A stretch of 64,000 nucleotides of DNA from Geopseudomonas aromaticivorans (GCF_019097855.1 NZ_JAHRGL010000030.1:62001-126000); one strand, 5' to 3'; positions 46,473-57,039 are shown, counted from the first letter of the stretch. Program-made: numbers and translations. Notes: a model not told the origin generated them from the sequence alone.

Positions 46473-47087
46473 TCAAGGCAGGGGCAGGCCAAGCAGGCGG
46501 CGCGGTTCGGCCGGCTTGTCGGCCAGTGGGCACTCCGGGCGTACGCCGTAGTCGTCCCCCTGGCAGGGGTTGGCCTGACGCTTCTGCGCCAGCGAGATGC
46601 GCTTGAGGTGAAAGGGCTGGTTCGGCGTGCGCTCGACGATGCGGCCTTCGCCATCGATGATCTCCGCGGCCAGCTGGTGGGTGCCGCGGTCGATGTTGTC
46701 CAGCGCAAACACCGGGCTGCGCGCCGGGGCGCCGTAGGGCTTGCCGTCGAGCAGCACGCGGTAGCTGTGCTCTTCCAGCAGGCCCGGTTCGCTTTCCAGG
46801 GTGACCAGCAGGCCGCCGCTGTTGTCGCGGATGGTGGCATCCGGTTCCGGCAGGGTGATGCGCAGCAGCTGGTAGGCCGGCAGCAGCACGGGTGGCAGCG
46901 CCGGCGGCGGGCTGGCGGCCGGGGCGGGCAGGTCGGCGCGGTTGGTCGGCGCCAGTTCGAGGCGCTCGGCGTTGGCGCGGCGCGGCTGGTCGGTGAACAC
47001 CCTGTTGCCGTCGGCGTCGAGGTAGGTGTACACGCCGGCGAAGGCCGGCAGGCAGGTCAGCAGGAGCAGGCAGAGCAGTGTACGCAT
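46473..47087 (-). CDS. Secreted DUF4124-domain protein (second of pair)
   Basis: 204 residues. The signal peptide MRTLLCLLLLTCLPAFA is followed at once by a DUF4124 domain (GVYTYLDADGNRVFTDQP). A proline/alanine-rich linker and a C-terminal beta-sandwich-like region (YRVLLDGKPYGAP...IDRGTHQLAAEIID) come next. It is homologous in layout to its upstream neighbour. The ATG at 47087 is used; the TTG at 47096 overlapping the upstream stop is less likely. Function unknown; probably periplasmic or envelope. Confidence 0.82.
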   Translation of the reverse strand: MRTLLCLLLLTCLPAFAGVYTYLDADGNRVFTDQPRRANAERLELAPTNRADLPAPAASPPPALPPVLLPAYQLLRITLPEPDATIRDNSGGLLVTLESEPGLLEEHSYRVLLDGKPYGAPARSPVFALDNIDRGTHQLAAEIIDGEGRIVERTPNQPFHLKRISLAQKRQANPCQGDDYGVRPECPLADKPAEPRRLLGLPLP

Positions 47088-47092
47088 GGTGG

Positions 47093-47626
47093 TCAATTGT
47101 TCGCCTTGCGGGGCAGGGCCGGGCTGCCGATGTGCACGCGCTGCACGGTGAAGCTGACGCTGGCGCTGGTCTGCAGGGGTTCGCCGTCACGCAGGACCAC
47201 GGCCTGCAGGCTGTGGGTGCCGCGGTCGACCTGGCCGAGCCGGAAGCTGGTCTGGGTGCCCGGGGCCGCCAGGGGCTGGCCATCCAGCAGCAGTTGCAGC
47301 AGATCGCCCTCGCGCAGGCTCGGCTCCAGACTGACGTCGACGGTGAAGTCGCCGGCATTGGCGCGCAGGGTGTCGTCGTCGTTCGGTACCCCGCTGATCT
47401 CCAGGCGGCGGTAGCCTTCCTGCTCGGTGGCGCTCTGGGGCTTGGCCGGCTTGGCCGGCGGCGCCGCGACCGTATTGGTCGGGCCCAGCTGCACGCTCTC
47501 GCTGCTCACGCCCTCGGGCGGCTGGTTGGTATAGACCGGATTGCCGTGGGCGTCGGTATAGCGATAGATCTCGGCGCTGGCCGGCAGGGCCAGGGCAAGC
47601 AGCAGGCAGGTGCAGGTCAGGCGCAT
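47093..47626 (-). CDS. Secreted DUF4124-domain protein (first of pair)
   Basis: 177 residues. The signal peptide MRLTCTCLLLALALPASA precedes a DUF4124 domain (EIYRYTDAHGNPVYTNQPPEG), a linker, and the same C-terminal sandwich-like motif as its partner (LLLDGQPL...VDRGTHSLQAVVL), so the pair arose by duplication. It ends 5 bases before the next gene's ATG. DUF4124 proteins are common in pseudomonads and usually periplasmic; their role is unknown to me. It lies between the glnA terminator and ntrBC. Confidence 0.82.
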   Translation of the reverse strand: MRLTCTCLLLALALPASAEIYRYTDAHGNPVYTNQPPEGVSSESVQLGPTNTVAAPPAKPAKPQSATEQEGYRRLEISGVPNDDDTLRANAGDFTVDVSLEPSLREGDLLQLLLDGQPLAAPGTQTSFRLGQVDRGTHSLQAVVLRDGEPLQTSASVSFTVQRVHIGSPALPRKANN

Positions 47627-47751
47627 GGGGGAGTCCTTTCGGCATCAATCGGCGATGGGCCAAGCCTTGCACTGCCGGAGCGCACTGGCAAGTGGCGCGG
47701 CTGCGGGCTGTGCGCCCCGGCGCACTCGTGAGGTTTTTCCGACACACAAAG

Positions 47752-47781
47752 CACAAAGGCCTCCCGAAGGAGGCCTTTGTG
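47752..47781 (-). terminator. Rho-independent terminator of glnA
   Basis: A perfect 13-base stem (CACAAAGGCCTCC at 47752-47764 and its complement at 47769-47781) with a CGAA/TTCG tetraloop, then a T-rich tail on the minus strand. It lies 43 bases beyond the glnA stop. Confidence 0.93.
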
Positions 47782-47823
47782 ACAACGCTGCAGGGCCGGT
47801 CCTGGGCAGGACCGGCGACTGGC

Positions 47824-49230
47824 TTAGCAGCTGTAGTACAGGTCGTACTCCAGCGGGTGCACGAAGGTGCGCACCTTGATTTCCTCGGCGGACTTCAGCT
47901 CGGTGAAGGCCTCCAGGAAGTCCTTGGTGAATACGCCGCCCTTGAGCAGGAAGTCATGGTCGGCTTCCAGAGCTTCCAGGGCTTCCTTCAGGCTGCCGCA
48001 CACCTGCGGGATGAGCTTGGACTCTTCCGGCGGCAGGTCGTACAGGTTCTTGTCGGCGGCGTCGCCGGGGTGGATCTTGTTCTGGATACCGTCCAGGCCG
48101 GCCATCAGCAGGGCGGCGAAGGCCAGGTACGGGTTGGCAGCCGGGTCCGGGAAGCGCGCTTCGATGCGGCGGCCTTTCGGGCTGGACACGTACGGGATGC
48201 GGATCGAGGCGGAACGGTTGCGGGCCGAGTAGGCCAGCATGACCGGAGCTTCGAAGCCCGGGACCAGACGCTTGTAGGAGTTGGTCGACGGGTTGGTCAG
48301 GGCGTTCAGCGCCTTGCCGTGCTTGATGATGCCGCCGATGAAGTACAGGGCGGTATCGGACAGGCCGGCATAGCCTTCGCCGGCGAAGGTGTTCTTGCCG
48401 TCTTTGGCGATGGACAGGTGCACGTGCATGCCCGAGCCGTTGTCGCCGTACAGCGGCTTCGGCATGAAGGTCACGGTCTTGCCGTAGGCTTCGGCGACGT
48501 TGTGCACGCAGTACTTCAGGGTCTGCACTTCGTCAGCCTTGGCGACGAGGGTGTTGAACTTGACGCCGATTTCGTTCTGGCCGCCAGCCACTTCGTGGTG
48601 GTGCACTTCGACGACCTGGCCCATTTCTTCCAGGGCGTTGCACATGGCGGTACGGATTTCGTGATCCGGGTCGCTCGGCGGGGTCGGCAGGTAGCCGCCC
48701 TTGACCGCGATGCGGTGACCGTTGTTGCCCTGGCGGCCGTCGACGTCGGCGTCGCTGCTCCAGGCGGCCTGCTCGGAGAAGATCTTGAACATCGAGCCGG
48801 ACATGTCCGACTTGTACTTCACGGAATCGAAGATGAAAAACTCCGGCTCCGGGCCGCAGAATACGGTGTCGCCGATGCCGGTGGACTTCAGGTATTCCTC
48901 GGCGCGCTTGGCGATGGCGCGCGGGTCGCGGTCATAGCCCTGCATGGTGGAGGGCTCGATCACGTCGCAGACCAGGATCAGGGTCGGCTCTTCGGTGAAC
49001 GGGTCCATCACGGCGGTGCTGTCGTCCGGCAGCAGGATCATGTCGGAGGCTTCGATGCCCTTCCAGCCGTCGAGGGAGGAACCGTCGAACATCTTGCCCA
49101 CATCGAAGAAGTCTTCGTCGGCATCGCGTGCCGGCATGGTGATGTGGTGCTGACGGCCCTTGATATCGGTGAAGCGGAGGTCGATCCACTTCGCGTCGTG
49201 TTCTTGAATCAGTTGCAGCGCCTTCGACAT
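47824..49230 (-). CDS. glnA: Glutamine synthetase type I
   Basis: 468 residues, the dodecameric GSI enzyme making glutamine from glutamate, ammonia and ATP. The adenylylation site Tyr397 ([10 protein letters not shown]) is present, so it should be controlled by GlnE. Active-site blocks FCGPEPEFF (about 124-132), NGSGMHVH (264-271) and the arginine-rich NRSASIRIP (338-346) are intact. Transcription is predicted from the sigma-54 promoter at 49325-49340 with an NtrC site above it, giving a leader of about 84 bases. Confidence 0.98.
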   Translation of the reverse strand: MSKALQLIQEHDAKWIDLRFTDIKGRQHHITMPARDADEDFFDVGKMFDGSSLDGWKGIEASDMILLPDDSTAVMDPFTEEPTLILVCDVIEPSTMQGYDRDPRAIAKRAEEYLKSTGIGDTVFCGPEPEFFIFDSVKYKSDMSGSMFKIFSEQAAWSSDADVDGRQGNNGHRIAVKGGYLPTPPSDPDHEIRTAMCNALEEMGQVVEVHHHEVAGGQNEIGVKFNTLVAKADEVQTLKYCVHNVAEAYGKTVTFMPKPLYGDNGSGMHVHLSIAKDGKNTFAGEGYAGLSDTALYFIGGIIKHGKALNALTNPSTNSYKRLVPGFEAPVMLAYSARNRSASIRIPYVSSPKGRRIEARFPDPAANPYLAFAALLMAGLDGIQNKIHPGDAADKNLYDLPPEESKLIPQVCGSLKEALEALEADHDFLLKGGVFTKDFLEAFTELKSAEEIKVRTFVHPLEYDLYYSC

Positions 49231-49324
49231 GCGGTCCTCCAGGGTATGCAGACGGGCGATGAGGGTGCCCGGTTTCGTTTTTTCTCGGGCCCGAAGCCCG
49301 CCGGAAAATTGTCCGAATTATATA

Positions 49325-49340
49325 GGCAACTTGCATGCCA
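49325..49340 (-). promoter_or_regulatory. Sigma-54 promoter of glnA
   Basis: Minus strand TGGCATG-N4-TTGCC, preceded by C, with correctly spaced -24 GG and -12 GC. The predicted transcript start is near 49314. Confidence 0.8.
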
Positions 49341-49413
49341 GTGCGCGCGATTGTGCACGCTGCCCGCAGAATGCGGCTTTTCCGGGCACCACTCGATGCA
49401 GTTGTCAGCTTAG

Positions 49414-49430
49414 TGCACCAAACGTGTGCT
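49414..49430. promoter_or_regulatory. NtrC binding site upstream of glnA
   Basis: TGCACC-N6-GTGC (49414-49429): GCAC and GTGC separated by 7 bases, as in classical NtrC sites. The centre is about 90 bases upstream of the sigma-54 element. A weaker half-match lies at 49386-49400. Confidence 0.7.
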
Positions 49431-49481
49431 TTTGAATGTTTTGGTGATCTATTTTGGTGCGTTTGTCCGCTGCGCGGAATT

Positions 49482-49513
49482 CTGCTCAAAGGTTGAGCAG
49501 TTTCCGCTATAAT
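49482..49513 (+). promoter_or_regulatory. thiI promoter -10 with adjacent perfect palindrome
   Basis: CTGCTCAA-N3-TTGAGCAG (49482-49500) stands directly before a consensus -10 TATAAT (49508-49513), so it covers the -35 region. No good -35 hexamer is visible. The palindrome may be an activator or repressor site, or may replace the -35. Confidence 0.6.
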
Positions 49514-49554
49514 CTGTCCCCTTTTTCTCGCTTGGCCGTTCCCGTTCGCCCATC

Positions 49555-51009
49555 ATGAAAGTCATTGTCAAACCCTTCGCCGAAATCACCATCAAGAGCC
49601 GTCCGGTACGCAGGCAGTTCGTCCGGCAGCTGGCGAAGAACATTCGCACCGTGCTGCGGGACCTCGATCCCGAGCTGGTGGTGCAGGGCGAGTGGGACAA
49701 TCTCGAACTGGAAACCCGGCAGAGCGAGCCCAGGCTGCTGGCGGAAATGCTCGAGCGGCTGCGCAACACGCCGGGCATCGCCCATTGCCTCGAGGTGCAC
49801 GAGTACCCGCTGGGCGACTTCGACGACATTTTCGACAAGTGCCGGCTGCATTTCGGTGCGCAGCTGGCCGGCAAGGTGTTCGCGGTGCGCTGCAAGCGCT
49901 CCGGCAAGCACCCGTTCTCCTCGGTGGATGTGGCCACCCATGTCGGCAGTCGCCTGCGCCGCGAGTGTGGTGCCGCCGGTATCGACCTCAAGCAGCCCGA
50001 GGTCGAGGTGCGCTTCGAGGTGCGCTACGACCGCCTGCTGATCGAGCACGCCCGGCATGTCGGTATCGGCGGTTACCCGCTCGGCTCCATCGAGCAGACC
50101 CTGGTGCTGATGTCCGGCGGCTTCGATTCCACCGTGGCCTCCTACCAGATGATGCGCCGCGGCCTGCTGACCCACTTCTGCTTCTTCAACCTCGGCGGCC
50201 GCGCCCACGAACTGGGGGTGATGGAAGTCGCCCACTATCTGTGGGAAAAGTTCGGCCGCTCGCACCGCGTGCTGTTCATCAGCGTGCCCTTCGAGGAAGT
50301 GGTCGGCGAGATCCTGCAGAAGGTCGACAACAGCCACATGGGCGTGGTGCTCAAGCGCATGATGCTGCGTGCCGCCTCGCGCCTCGCGGAAGAGCTGCAT
50401 ATCGACGCGCTGGTCACCGGCGAGGCGATCTCCCAGGTGTCCAGCCAGACCCTGCCCAACCTGTCGGTGATCGATGCGGTGACCGACACCCTAGTGCTGC
50501 GTCCGCTGATCGCCAGCCACAAGCAGGACATCATCGACACCGCGACGGCCATCGGCACCGCCGAGTTCGCCAAGAACATGCCCGAGTACTGCGGGGTGAT
50601 CTCGGTCAACCCGACCACCCGCGCCAAGCGCGGGCGCGTCGAGCACGAGGAAACCCACTTCGACATGGCGGTCCTCGAACGCGCCCTCGAACGCGTGCGC
50701 AAGGTGACCATCGACAAGGTGATCGACGAACTCGGCGAGGACCTGCAGATCGAGGAGGTGAGCGAGGCTCTGCCGGGGCAGATCGTCCTCGACATCCGCC
50801 ACCCCGACGCCGCCGAGGACCAGCCGCTGGCGCTGCCCGGCATCGAGGTGCAGGCCCTGCCGTTCTACGCCGTCAACAACCGCTTCAAGGCGCTGGATGC
50901 CAATCGCCAGTACCTGCTGTATTGCGACAGGGGCGTGATGAGCCGCCTGCATGCCCACCACCTGCTCAGCGAGGGACACGCCAATGTGCGCGTTTATCGT
51001 CCGGCCTAA
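49555..51009 (+). CDS. thiI: tRNA 4-thiouridine synthase/sulfurtransferase ThiI
   Basis: 484 residues, with THUMP and PP-loop domains plus a C-terminal rhodanese domain. The ATP pyrophosphatase loop is SGGFDS at 187-192. Cys346 (MPEYCGV) and the rhodanese cysteine Cys457 ([11 protein letters not shown]) form the persulfide relay known from E. coli ThiI. It makes s4U8 in tRNA and supplies sulfur for thiamine thiazole. It is divergent from glnA, sharing a 324-base regulatory region. Confidence 0.96.
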   Translation: MKVIVKPFAEITIKSRPVRRQFVRQLAKNIRTVLRDLDPELVVQGEWDNLELETRQSEPRLLAEMLERLRNTPGIAHCLEVHEYPLGDFDDIFDKCRLHFGAQLAGKVFAVRCKRSGKHPFSSVDVATHVGSRLRRECGAAGIDLKQPEVEVRFEVRYDRLLIEHARHVGIGGYPLGSIEQTLVLMSGGFDSTVASYQMMRRGLLTHFCFFNLGGRAHELGVMEVAHYLWEKFGRSHRVLFISVPFEEVVGEILQKVDNSHMGVVLKRMMLRAASRLAEELHIDALVTGEAISQVSSQTLPNLSVIDAVTDTLVLRPLIASHKQDIIDTATAIGTAEFAKNMPEYCGVISVNPTTRAKRGRVEHEETHFDMAVLERALERVRKVTIDKVIDELGEDLQIEEVSEALPGQIVLDIRHPDAAEDQPLALPGIEVQALPFYAVNNRFKALDANRQYLLYCDRGVMSRLHAHHLLSEGHANVRVYRPA

Positions 51010-51147
51010 GCAGCCGGGTCTGCTGGGGGGCAGCATTCGCCATCGCCCTCCCGACCTGCCGTCGCGTTAATCAAGTTGTCGCCGGCAGCCCGGGATAATC
51101 CCCTCCGGCATCCGAGTTCAAGCGTTACCTATCGAGAAAACACACAA

Positions 51148-52968
51148 GTGATCGAAAATCTCCGCAACATCGCCATCATCGCCCACGTCGACCATGGCAA
51201 GACCACCCTGGTAGACAAGCTGCTGCGCCTGTCCGGCACCCTCGACCGCAAAGAAGCGGAAAACGAGCGCGTGATGGACTCCAACGACCAGGAAAAAGAG
51301 CGCGGCATTACCATTCTGGCGAAGAACACCGCGCTGAAATGGAACGGCTACGACATCAACATCGTCGATACCCCCGGCCACGCCGACTTCGGTGGTGAAG
51401 TCGAGCGCGTGATGTCGATGGTGGACTCCGTGCTGCTGGTGGTCGACGCCCAGGACGGCCCGATGCCGCAGACCCGCTTCGTGACCCAGAAGGCCTTCAA
51501 GGCCGGCCTGCGTCCGATCGTGGTCATCAACAAGATCGACCGTCCGGGCGCGCGTCCGGACTGGGTGGTCGACCAGATCTTCGATCTGTTCGACAACCTC
51601 GGCGCCACTGACGAGCAGCTCGACTTCCCGATCGTCTACGCCAGTGCCCTGAACGGCATCGCCGGCATGGACCACGAGAAGATGGACGACAACATGGACG
51701 CGCTGTTCCAGGCCATCGTCGACCATGTTCCGGTACCGGAAGTCGATGTCGACGGCCCGTTCCAGATGCAGATCTCCCAGCTGGACTACAACAGCTTCCT
51801 CGGCGTGATCGGCATCGGCCGCATCGCGCGCGGCAAGATCAAGACCAACACCCCGGTGGTGGCTGTGGATGCCGACGGCAAGCGCCGCAACGGCCGTATC
51901 CTGAAGATCATGGGTCACTCCGGCCTGCAGCGCGTCGAAGTTGCCGAAGCCCAGGCCGGCGACATCGTCTGCGTCAGCGGCATGGACGAGCTGTTCATCT
52001 CCGACACCCTGTGCGATCCGACCTGCGTCGAAGCCCGTCCGCCGCTGTCCGTCGACGAGCCGACCGTGAGCATGACCTTCCAGGTCAACGACTCGCCGTT
52101 CTGCGGCAAGGAAGGCAAGTTCGTCACCAGCCGCAACCTCAAGGAGCGTCTGGAGAAGGAGCTGCTGCACAACGTCGCCCTGCGTGTGGTCCAGGGTGAT
52201 GACGCCGACAAGTTCAAGGTCTCCGGCCGTGGCGAACTGCACCTGTCGGTGCTGATCGAAACCATGCGTCGCGAAGGCTTCGAGATGGCCGTGGGCCGTC
52301 CGGAAGTGGTGATCAAGGAAGTCGACGGCGAGAAGCAGGAGCCCTACGAGAACGTCACCATCGACATCGAGGAGATCCACCAGGGTCCGGTGATGGAGCA
52401 GATGGGTCTGCGTAAGGGCGACCTGTCCAACATGGTGCCGGATGGCAAGGGTCGTATCCGTCTGGAATACACCGTGCCGGCGCGTGGCCTGATCGGCTTC
52501 CGCAACAACTTCCTGACCATGACCTCGGGCAGCGGCATCCTCACCAGCACCTTCAGCCACTACGGCCCGGTCAAGCAGGGCGAAGTTGCCCACCGCCAGA
52601 ACGGCGTGCTGGTCTCCATGGCCACCGGCAAGGCGCTGAGCTACTCGCTGGAAACCCTGCAGGATCGCGGCAAGCTGTTCCTCGCCCCGGGCGACGAGGT
52701 CTATGAAGGCCAGCTGGCCGGCATCAACAGCCGCGACAACGACCTGGTGATCAACCCCACCAAGGGCAAGAAGCTCGACAACATGCGTGCTTCCGGCAAG
52801 GACGAGACCATCCAGCTGGTACCGCCGATCCGCTTCACCCTGGAGCAGGCGCTGGAGTTCATCGACGATGACGAACTGGTCGAAGTGACCCCGAAGTCGA
52901 TCCGTCTGCGCAAGAAGTACCTGAACGAGAACGACCGCAAGCGTTTCGAGCGCAGCAGCAAGCTGTAA
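51148..52968 (+). CDS. typA: Ribosome-associated GTPase TypA/BipA
   Basis: 606 residues. The GTPase motifs are HVDHGKTT at 13-20, DTPGHAD at 74-80 and NKID at 128-131, followed by the EF-G-like domains II, III and V and the TypA-specific C-terminus. It acts on 50S assembly and stress adaptation. The start is the GTG at 51148 ([10 protein letters not shown]), matching the conserved family N-terminus. The longer frame from 51076 adds unconserved residues. The terminator follows 24 bases after the stop. Confidence 0.97.
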   Translation: MIENLRNIAIIAHVDHGKTTLVDKLLRLSGTLDRKEAENERVMDSNDQEKERGITILAKNTALKWNGYDINIVDTPGHADFGGEVERVMSMVDSVLLVVDAQDGPMPQTRFVTQKAFKAGLRPIVVINKIDRPGARPDWVVDQIFDLFDNLGATDEQLDFPIVYASALNGIAGMDHEKMDDNMDALFQAIVDHVPVPEVDVDGPFQMQISQLDYNSFLGVIGIGRIARGKIKTNTPVVAVDADGKRRNGRILKIMGHSGLQRVEVAEAQAGDIVCVSGMDELFISDTLCDPTCVEARPPLSVDEPTVSMTFQVNDSPFCGKEGKFVTSRNLKERLEKELLHNVALRVVQGDDADKFKVSGRGELHLSVLIETMRREGFEMAVGRPEVVIKEVDGEKQEPYENVTIDIEEIHQGPVMEQMGLRKGDLSNMVPDGKGRIRLEYTVPARGLIGFRNNFLTMTSGSGILTSTFSHYGPVKQGEVAHRQNGVLVSMATGKALSYSLETLQDRGKLFLAPGDEVYEGQLAGINSRDNDLVINPTKGKKLDNMRASGKDETIQLVPPIRFTLEQALEFIDDDELVEVTPKSIRLRKKYLNENDRKRFERSSKL

Positions 52969-52992
52969 TCGCTGCGTAAGCGGTAATGAGCA

Positions 52993-53027
52993 AGCCCCCG
53001 TCGGCCCTGGCCGCCGGGGGCTTTTTT
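52993..53027 (+). terminator. Rho-independent terminator of typA
   Basis: AGCCCCCG (52993-53000) faces CGGGGGC (53015-53021) over an inner GGCC/GGCC pairing, then six Ts (53022-53027). Confidence 0.92.
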
Positions 53028-53170
53028 GTCGTGCGATTGTTGCGTTATACGTAAGACTGGCTTGTTCGCGCCGCTGTTTTTCCGGGGTCCGGGCTGGCCG
53101 AGAATGGCCGCACACCCGAACTCAATCGCTCCATCGGGTAATTCCTTTCCACGCAGGAGATCGAGTTGCC

Positions 53171-53428
53171 ATGCAAACCAAAGCCCTGTTCCTGACTGCC
53201 ATGCTGGCTTCGGCCAGTGTCTTCGCCGCCGGTGCTTCGGCGCAGAGCGAAAAAGCCAGTGAATATGCCTACGGGATGAACCTGGATGTCGCCGAGGTCG
53301 TGGCCATCGAAGAGGCACCGCACGCTCTGTGCGAGCCGGTCAACAGCAAGATGATCTATCGCGACTCCAAGGGTCAGACCCACACGGTCAGCTACGTCAA
53401 GCAGAGCCAGGACGCCGGCTGCTACTGA
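53171..53428 (+). CDS. Small exported DUF2790 protein
   Basis: 85 residues. A signal peptide (about 1-24, ending ASAQ) is followed by a DUF2790 domain (YAYGMNLDVAEVVAIEE...CEPVNSKMIYRDSKGQTHTVSYVKQSQDAGCY) with two cysteines that could form a disulfide. The family occurs in several copies in pseudomonads and is periplasmic; I know of no proven general function. CAGGAG precedes the ATG by about 12 bases. Confidence 0.85.
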   Translation: MQTKALFLTAMLASASVFAAGASAQSEKASEYAYGMNLDVAEVVAIEEAPHALCEPVNSKMIYRDSKGQTHTVSYVKQSQDAGCY

Positions 53429-53801
53429 GTCCTCCCGGCAGACGCTAGCGCTTCGGCGGCCAGCGTCTGCGGACGTCGTCGATGAGTCCGCAAGGCAACA
53501 TCGCCCTTCCTGCCGCGCCCGCCCCGCAACCGGCCTGACGGCCGGCCCGCGCCGCCAGCTTCCGCCCCGCGCCGGTGCGGCTCCCCCTTTCTCCCGTGAC
53601 TGCTTTTGCCGCGCATCCTCCGCGTGCGCCCGCAGGGCGTCCGTCGCCCATCAATGCCGCAACCCTGCTGCCGTCGTCGGCCAGCCTTGGCGCCGGGCAC
53701 GCCTGCCCTTTGGGTCATGAGCCGGTGCTGAAGTATATTGGCGCGGATTTTCCGGTCGGTGTGCGGCTGGATGGCATGCCGCTCTGGAGGCAAGGTTCGC
53801 G
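53429..53801. other. 373-base gap between DUF2790 and lysR genes
   Basis: GC-rich and without a credible gene; several overlapping frames have no family features. A plausible sigma-70 promoter for the downstream lysR gene is TTGGGT (53710-53715), an 18-base spacer and TATATT (53734-53739). I see no repeat or operator of note. Confidence 0.6.
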
Positions 53802-54737
53802 ATGGATATCCTGCAGGCAATGCGCGTCTTCGCCCGGGTCGTCGACTGCGGCAGCTTCACCGCTGCGGCCCAGCTCCTCGAGCTGTCCACGGCCCAAGTG
53901 TCACGCCTGGTGTCCGAGCTGGAAGCCAGTCTTAGCGCCCGTCTGCTGCATCGCACCACCCGGCGTCTGCGCCTGACCGAAGTGGGCGAGCGCTATCTGG
54001 AGCGCTGCCGGCAGATCCTCAGCGAGGTCGACGAGGCTACCGCCGAGGCCAGCGGGGCCCATCTCACCCCCACGGGCCGCCTGCGCGTGCACTCCTTCAC
54101 CGGGGTGGGCATCCAGTACCTGGTGCCCCTGGCGGCGCGCTATGCCGAGGTGTATCCGGAGGTCAGCCTGGATCTCTCCCTGTCGCAGCGCACGCCCGAC
54201 CTGCTCGAGGAGGGGCACGACGTGGTGATCACCCACTCCCGCGAACTGCCCGATTCGGACCTGATCGCCCAGCGTCTCGGCTGCATGTACAGCGTGGTGT
54301 GCGCCGCGCCGGCCTATCTGCAGCAGTACGGCACGCCGCAGACGCCCGAAGAGCTGAGTGCGCACCGCTGCCTGCGCCTGCTCGATCCGGTGTATCCGGG
54401 CGACTGGGTGTTCGAGCGCCTCGGCGCGATGCAGGTGATCAACCCCGGGCAGAGCTTCCAGGTCAACGTCTCCGAGGCGATGGTGGAGGCTGCCGCGGCC
54501 GGCATGGGCATCTGCCTGCTGCCCAACTTCGTCGCCGCCCGGGCACTGCGCGAGGGCAGTCTGGTGCGCCTGCTGCCCGCCTGGCAGCTGCACGAGCGCA
54601 ACATCTACGCGCTGTATTCGTCGCGGCGCTTCCTCGATGCCAAGATCAAGACCTGGGTCGCGTTCATCAAGGCCGAGCTGCCGCGCATCCTCGAGCGCGA
54701 CGCCAAGGATCTCGACAATCCGGCCTACTGGGCCTGA
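53802..54737 (+). CDS. LysR-family transcriptional regulator (AaeR/DmlR-like)
   Basis: 311 residues. The N-terminal HTH ([20 protein letters not shown], then [13 protein letters not shown]) and the basic linker [18 protein letters not shown] are typical of the CrgA/AaeR/DmlR branch, followed by the effector domain from about 92 onward. No divergent target gene is adjacent: the upstream DUF2790 gene reads the same way and the downstream ykgJ-like gene converges. The target is therefore unknown. Confidence 0.9.
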   Translation: MDILQAMRVFARVVDCGSFTAAAQLLELSTAQVSRLVSELEASLSARLLHRTTRRLRLTEVGERYLERCRQILSEVDEATAEASGAHLTPTGRLRVHSFTGVGIQYLVPLAARYAEVYPEVSLDLSLSQRTPDLLEEGHDVVITHSRELPDSDLIAQRLGCMYSVVCAAPAYLQQYGTPQTPEELSAHRCLRLLDPVYPGDWVFERLGAMQVINPGQSFQVNVSEAMVEAAAAGMGICLLPNFVAARALREGSLVRLLPAWQLHERNIYALYSSRRFLDAKIKTWVAFIKAELPRILERDAKDLDNPAYWA

Positions 54738-54763
54738 GCGTCGCCGCCGGGCGGGCAGGCGCC

Positions 54764-55171
54764 TCAGCGGTGCCCGGGCTTGGGCTGGAAGGCGCAGTAG
54801 CCGGGCTTCGGGCCGATCTGCGGATGGTTGCGGCAGGTGTCCGGGCGGTTGGCGTAGACCGTGCACAGGCGGCTCTTCTGGTCGAGGTACAGGCAGTCGC
54901 CGCTGGAGTGGTGCTGCAGGGTGAAGATGCCGGACTTCTGGTTGAAGTGGCCGACGATGCCTTCCTTCATCAGGCGCTTGGCGATCTGCTTGGGCGGCTC
55001 GCCGGCCTCGAACTCGTCGATCACGCCGAGGCGGATCAGGTCCTTGATCCGTACCTCCACCGGCAGGCTGCAGCAGGTGGCACGGCAGTCGCGGCACAGG
55101 CTGTTGCCGGGGAACTTGATCCAGGTTTCCAGGCGCTCGGGATCGGCGCCGACCAGCAGGTGTTTGATCAT
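54764..55171 (-). CDS. YkgJ-family cysteine-cluster protein
   Basis: 135 residues with the CxxCxxxCC cluster C26, C29, C33, C34 ([10 protein letters not shown]) and further C93, C103 and C113 ([25 protein letters not shown]). This is the pattern of the YkgJ/CxxCxxCC family that probably binds a metal or Fe-S cluster. The ATG at 55171 is used; upstream in-frame extensions lack support. It is divergent from fbp, sharing about 183 bases. Function unknown. Confidence 0.85.
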   Translation of the reverse strand: MIKHLLVGADPERLETWIKFPGNSLCRDCRATCCSLPVEVRIKDLIRLGVIDEFEAGEPPKQIAKRLMKEGIVGHFNQKSGIFTLQHHSSGDCLYLDQKSRLCTVYANRPDTCRNHPQIGPKPGYCAFQPKPGHR

Positions 55172-55354
55172 CGGGGTTCGCAGGGTGAAGGGCGGAAGGC
55201 GCGCGATGATAAGCAAGCGGCGCCCGTCGCGCAGCAGTTTTTGCCGGCAGCCGGTCGGCCGAATACAGTGCTATTGATGCGCGGCAGGAGGCGGCGCGCT
55301 GCAACTCGGGTTAAAATGGCGCAGATTTTTTCCTGCCCCCCTTCGGAGCCGCCC

Positions 55355-56362
55355 ATGTCCCGCGTTACCCTCAGTCGCTATCTGATCGAAGAGACTCGCA
55401 GTAATCACACTCCGGCCGATCTGCGCTTCCTCATCGAAGTGGTGGCGCGCGCCTGCAAGGAGATCAGCCATGCGGTGTCCAAGGGCGCGCTGGGCGGCGT
55501 GCTGGGCAGCATGGGCACCGAGAACGTGCAGGGCGAGGTGCAGAAGAAGCTCGACGTGCTGTCCAACGAGATCCTCCTGGAAGCCAACGAGTGGGGCGGC
55601 CACCTGGCCGGCATGGCTTCCGAGGAAATGGAGCAGGCCTACCAGATTCCCGGCCAGTACCCGAAGGGCGCCTACCTGCTGGTGTTCGATCCGCTGGACG
55701 GCTCTTCCAACATCGACGTCAACGTCTCGGTCGGCACCATCTTCTCCGTGCTGCGCTGCCCGGACAGCTGCGACAGCAGCTGCGATCTCGGCGAGGAGGC
55801 CTTCCTGCAGCCGGGCACCCGCCAGGTGGCTGCCGGCTACGCCATCTACGGCCCGCAGACCATGCTGGTGCTGACCCTCGGCAACGGCGTCAAGGGCTTC
55901 ACCCTCGACCGCGAGCTGGGCTCCTTCGAGCTGACCCACGACAACATGCACGTGCCGGAAAGCACCGCCGAGTTCGCCATCAACATGTCCAACCAGCGCC
56001 ACTGGGAGGCCCCGGTCAAGCGCTACGTGGACGAGCTGCTGGCCGGCAAGGAAGGCCCGCTGGGCAAGAACTACAACATGCGCTGGATCGCCTCGATGGT
56101 GGCCGACGTGCACCGCATCCTCACCCGCGGCGGCGTGTTCATGTACCCGCGCGACGGCCGCGATCCGTCGATGCCCGGCAAGCTGCGCCTGATGTACGAG
56201 GCCAACCCGATGTCGATGATCGTCGAGCAGGCCGGCGGCGCCGCCACCACCGGCACCCAGCGCATCCTCGACATCCAGCCGACCTCGCTGCACCAGCGTG
56301 TGCCGGTGTTCCTCGGCTCGAAGGAAGAGGTCGAGCGCATCAGCGGCTACCACCAGGGCTGA
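55355..56362 (+). CDS. fbp: Fructose-1,6-bisphosphatase class I
   Basis: A 335-residue gluconeogenic enzyme removing the 1-phosphate of fructose 1,6-bisphosphate. The metal-binding signature DPLDGSSN is at 112-119; [20 protein letters not shown] and [15 protein letters not shown] form the substrate site. The ATG at 55355 follows CGGAG by about 8 bases. The long frame upstream is a shadow of lysR. Its stop is 3 bases before the DUF924 gene, so the two are co-transcribed. Confidence 0.97.
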   Translation: MSRVTLSRYLIEETRSNHTPADLRFLIEVVARACKEISHAVSKGALGGVLGSMGTENVQGEVQKKLDVLSNEILLEANEWGGHLAGMASEEMEQAYQIPGQYPKGAYLLVFDPLDGSSNIDVNVSVGTIFSVLRCPDSCDSSCDLGEEAFLQPGTRQVAAGYAIYGPQTMLVLTLGNGVKGFTLDRELGSFELTHDNMHVPESTAEFAINMSNQRHWEAPVKRYVDELLAGKEGPLGKNYNMRWIASMVADVHRILTRGGVFMYPRDGRDPSMPGKLRLMYEANPMSMIVEQAGGAATTGTQRILDIQPTSLHQRVPVFLGSKEEVERISGYHQG

Positions 56363-56365
56363 TCG

Positions 56366-56968
56366 ATGGCCGCACCCTGGCAGCCTCTGCTCGACTGGTG
56401 GTTCGGTCTGTCGAGCCAGGCTGCCGAGGTGGCGGCGCAAAAGCATGGTTTGTGGTTCGCCAAGCGGACCACTCAGGACGCCGAAGCGCGCGAGCGCTTC
56501 GGCGTTTTCGTTGCTGAGGCGCTGGGTGGCGGCCTGGAGGGCTGGTGCGTCGAGCGGGATGGCTGGCTGGCGCTGCTCCTGCTGCTCGACCAGCTGCCGC
56601 GGATGATCCACCGCGATACGCCGCGCGCCTTTGCCGGCGATGCCCGCGCCCGCGCGCTGGCGCTGGCAGGGCTCGCCGAGGGCCACGAGGCGCAGCTGCC
56701 GGCGATCCGCCAGGTGTTCGTCTATCTGGTCTTCGAGCACGCTGAAGACCTCGCCCTGCAGGACGAGGCAGTGCGCCGTTTCCGCCAGCTGGAGCGCCAG
56801 GCCGCCCCCGCCGAACAGGCCGCGTTCGCCGGCTTTCTCGACTATGCCGAGCGCCACCGCGTGGTCATCGCCCGCTTCGGCCGCTTTCCCCACCGCAACG
56901 CCATCCTCGGCCGCCCCTCGACGGCCGAGGAGCAGACCTTTCTCGCGGAACCCGGCGCGCGCTTCTGA
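56366..56968 (+). CDS. DUF924 family protein
   Basis: 200 residues, mostly helical, resembling tetratricopeptide-like DUF924 proteins: WFGLS near 12-17, then LLLLDQLPRMIHRDTPRAFAGD and the late motif ERHRVVIARFGRFPHRNAILGR. It is cytoplasmic, with no catalytic assignment known to me. The ATG at 56366 is three bases after the fbp stop. Its persistent link with fbp here does not by itself reveal a role. Confidence 0.88.
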   Translation: MAAPWQPLLDWWFGLSSQAAEVAAQKHGLWFAKRTTQDAEARERFGVFVAEALGGGLEGWCVERDGWLALLLLLDQLPRMIHRDTPRAFAGDARARALALAGLAEGHEAQLPAIRQVFVYLVFEHAEDLALQDEAVRRFRQLERQAAPAEQAAFAGFLDYAERHRVVIARFGRFPHRNAILGRPSTAEEQTFLAEPGARF

Positions 56969-57039
56969 CGTCCAATCGGCAGAGCGACGGGCGCCACTGT
57001 GGCAAGCTGCGCCGCTCACTCGTCCACGGGAGTTCGTCC

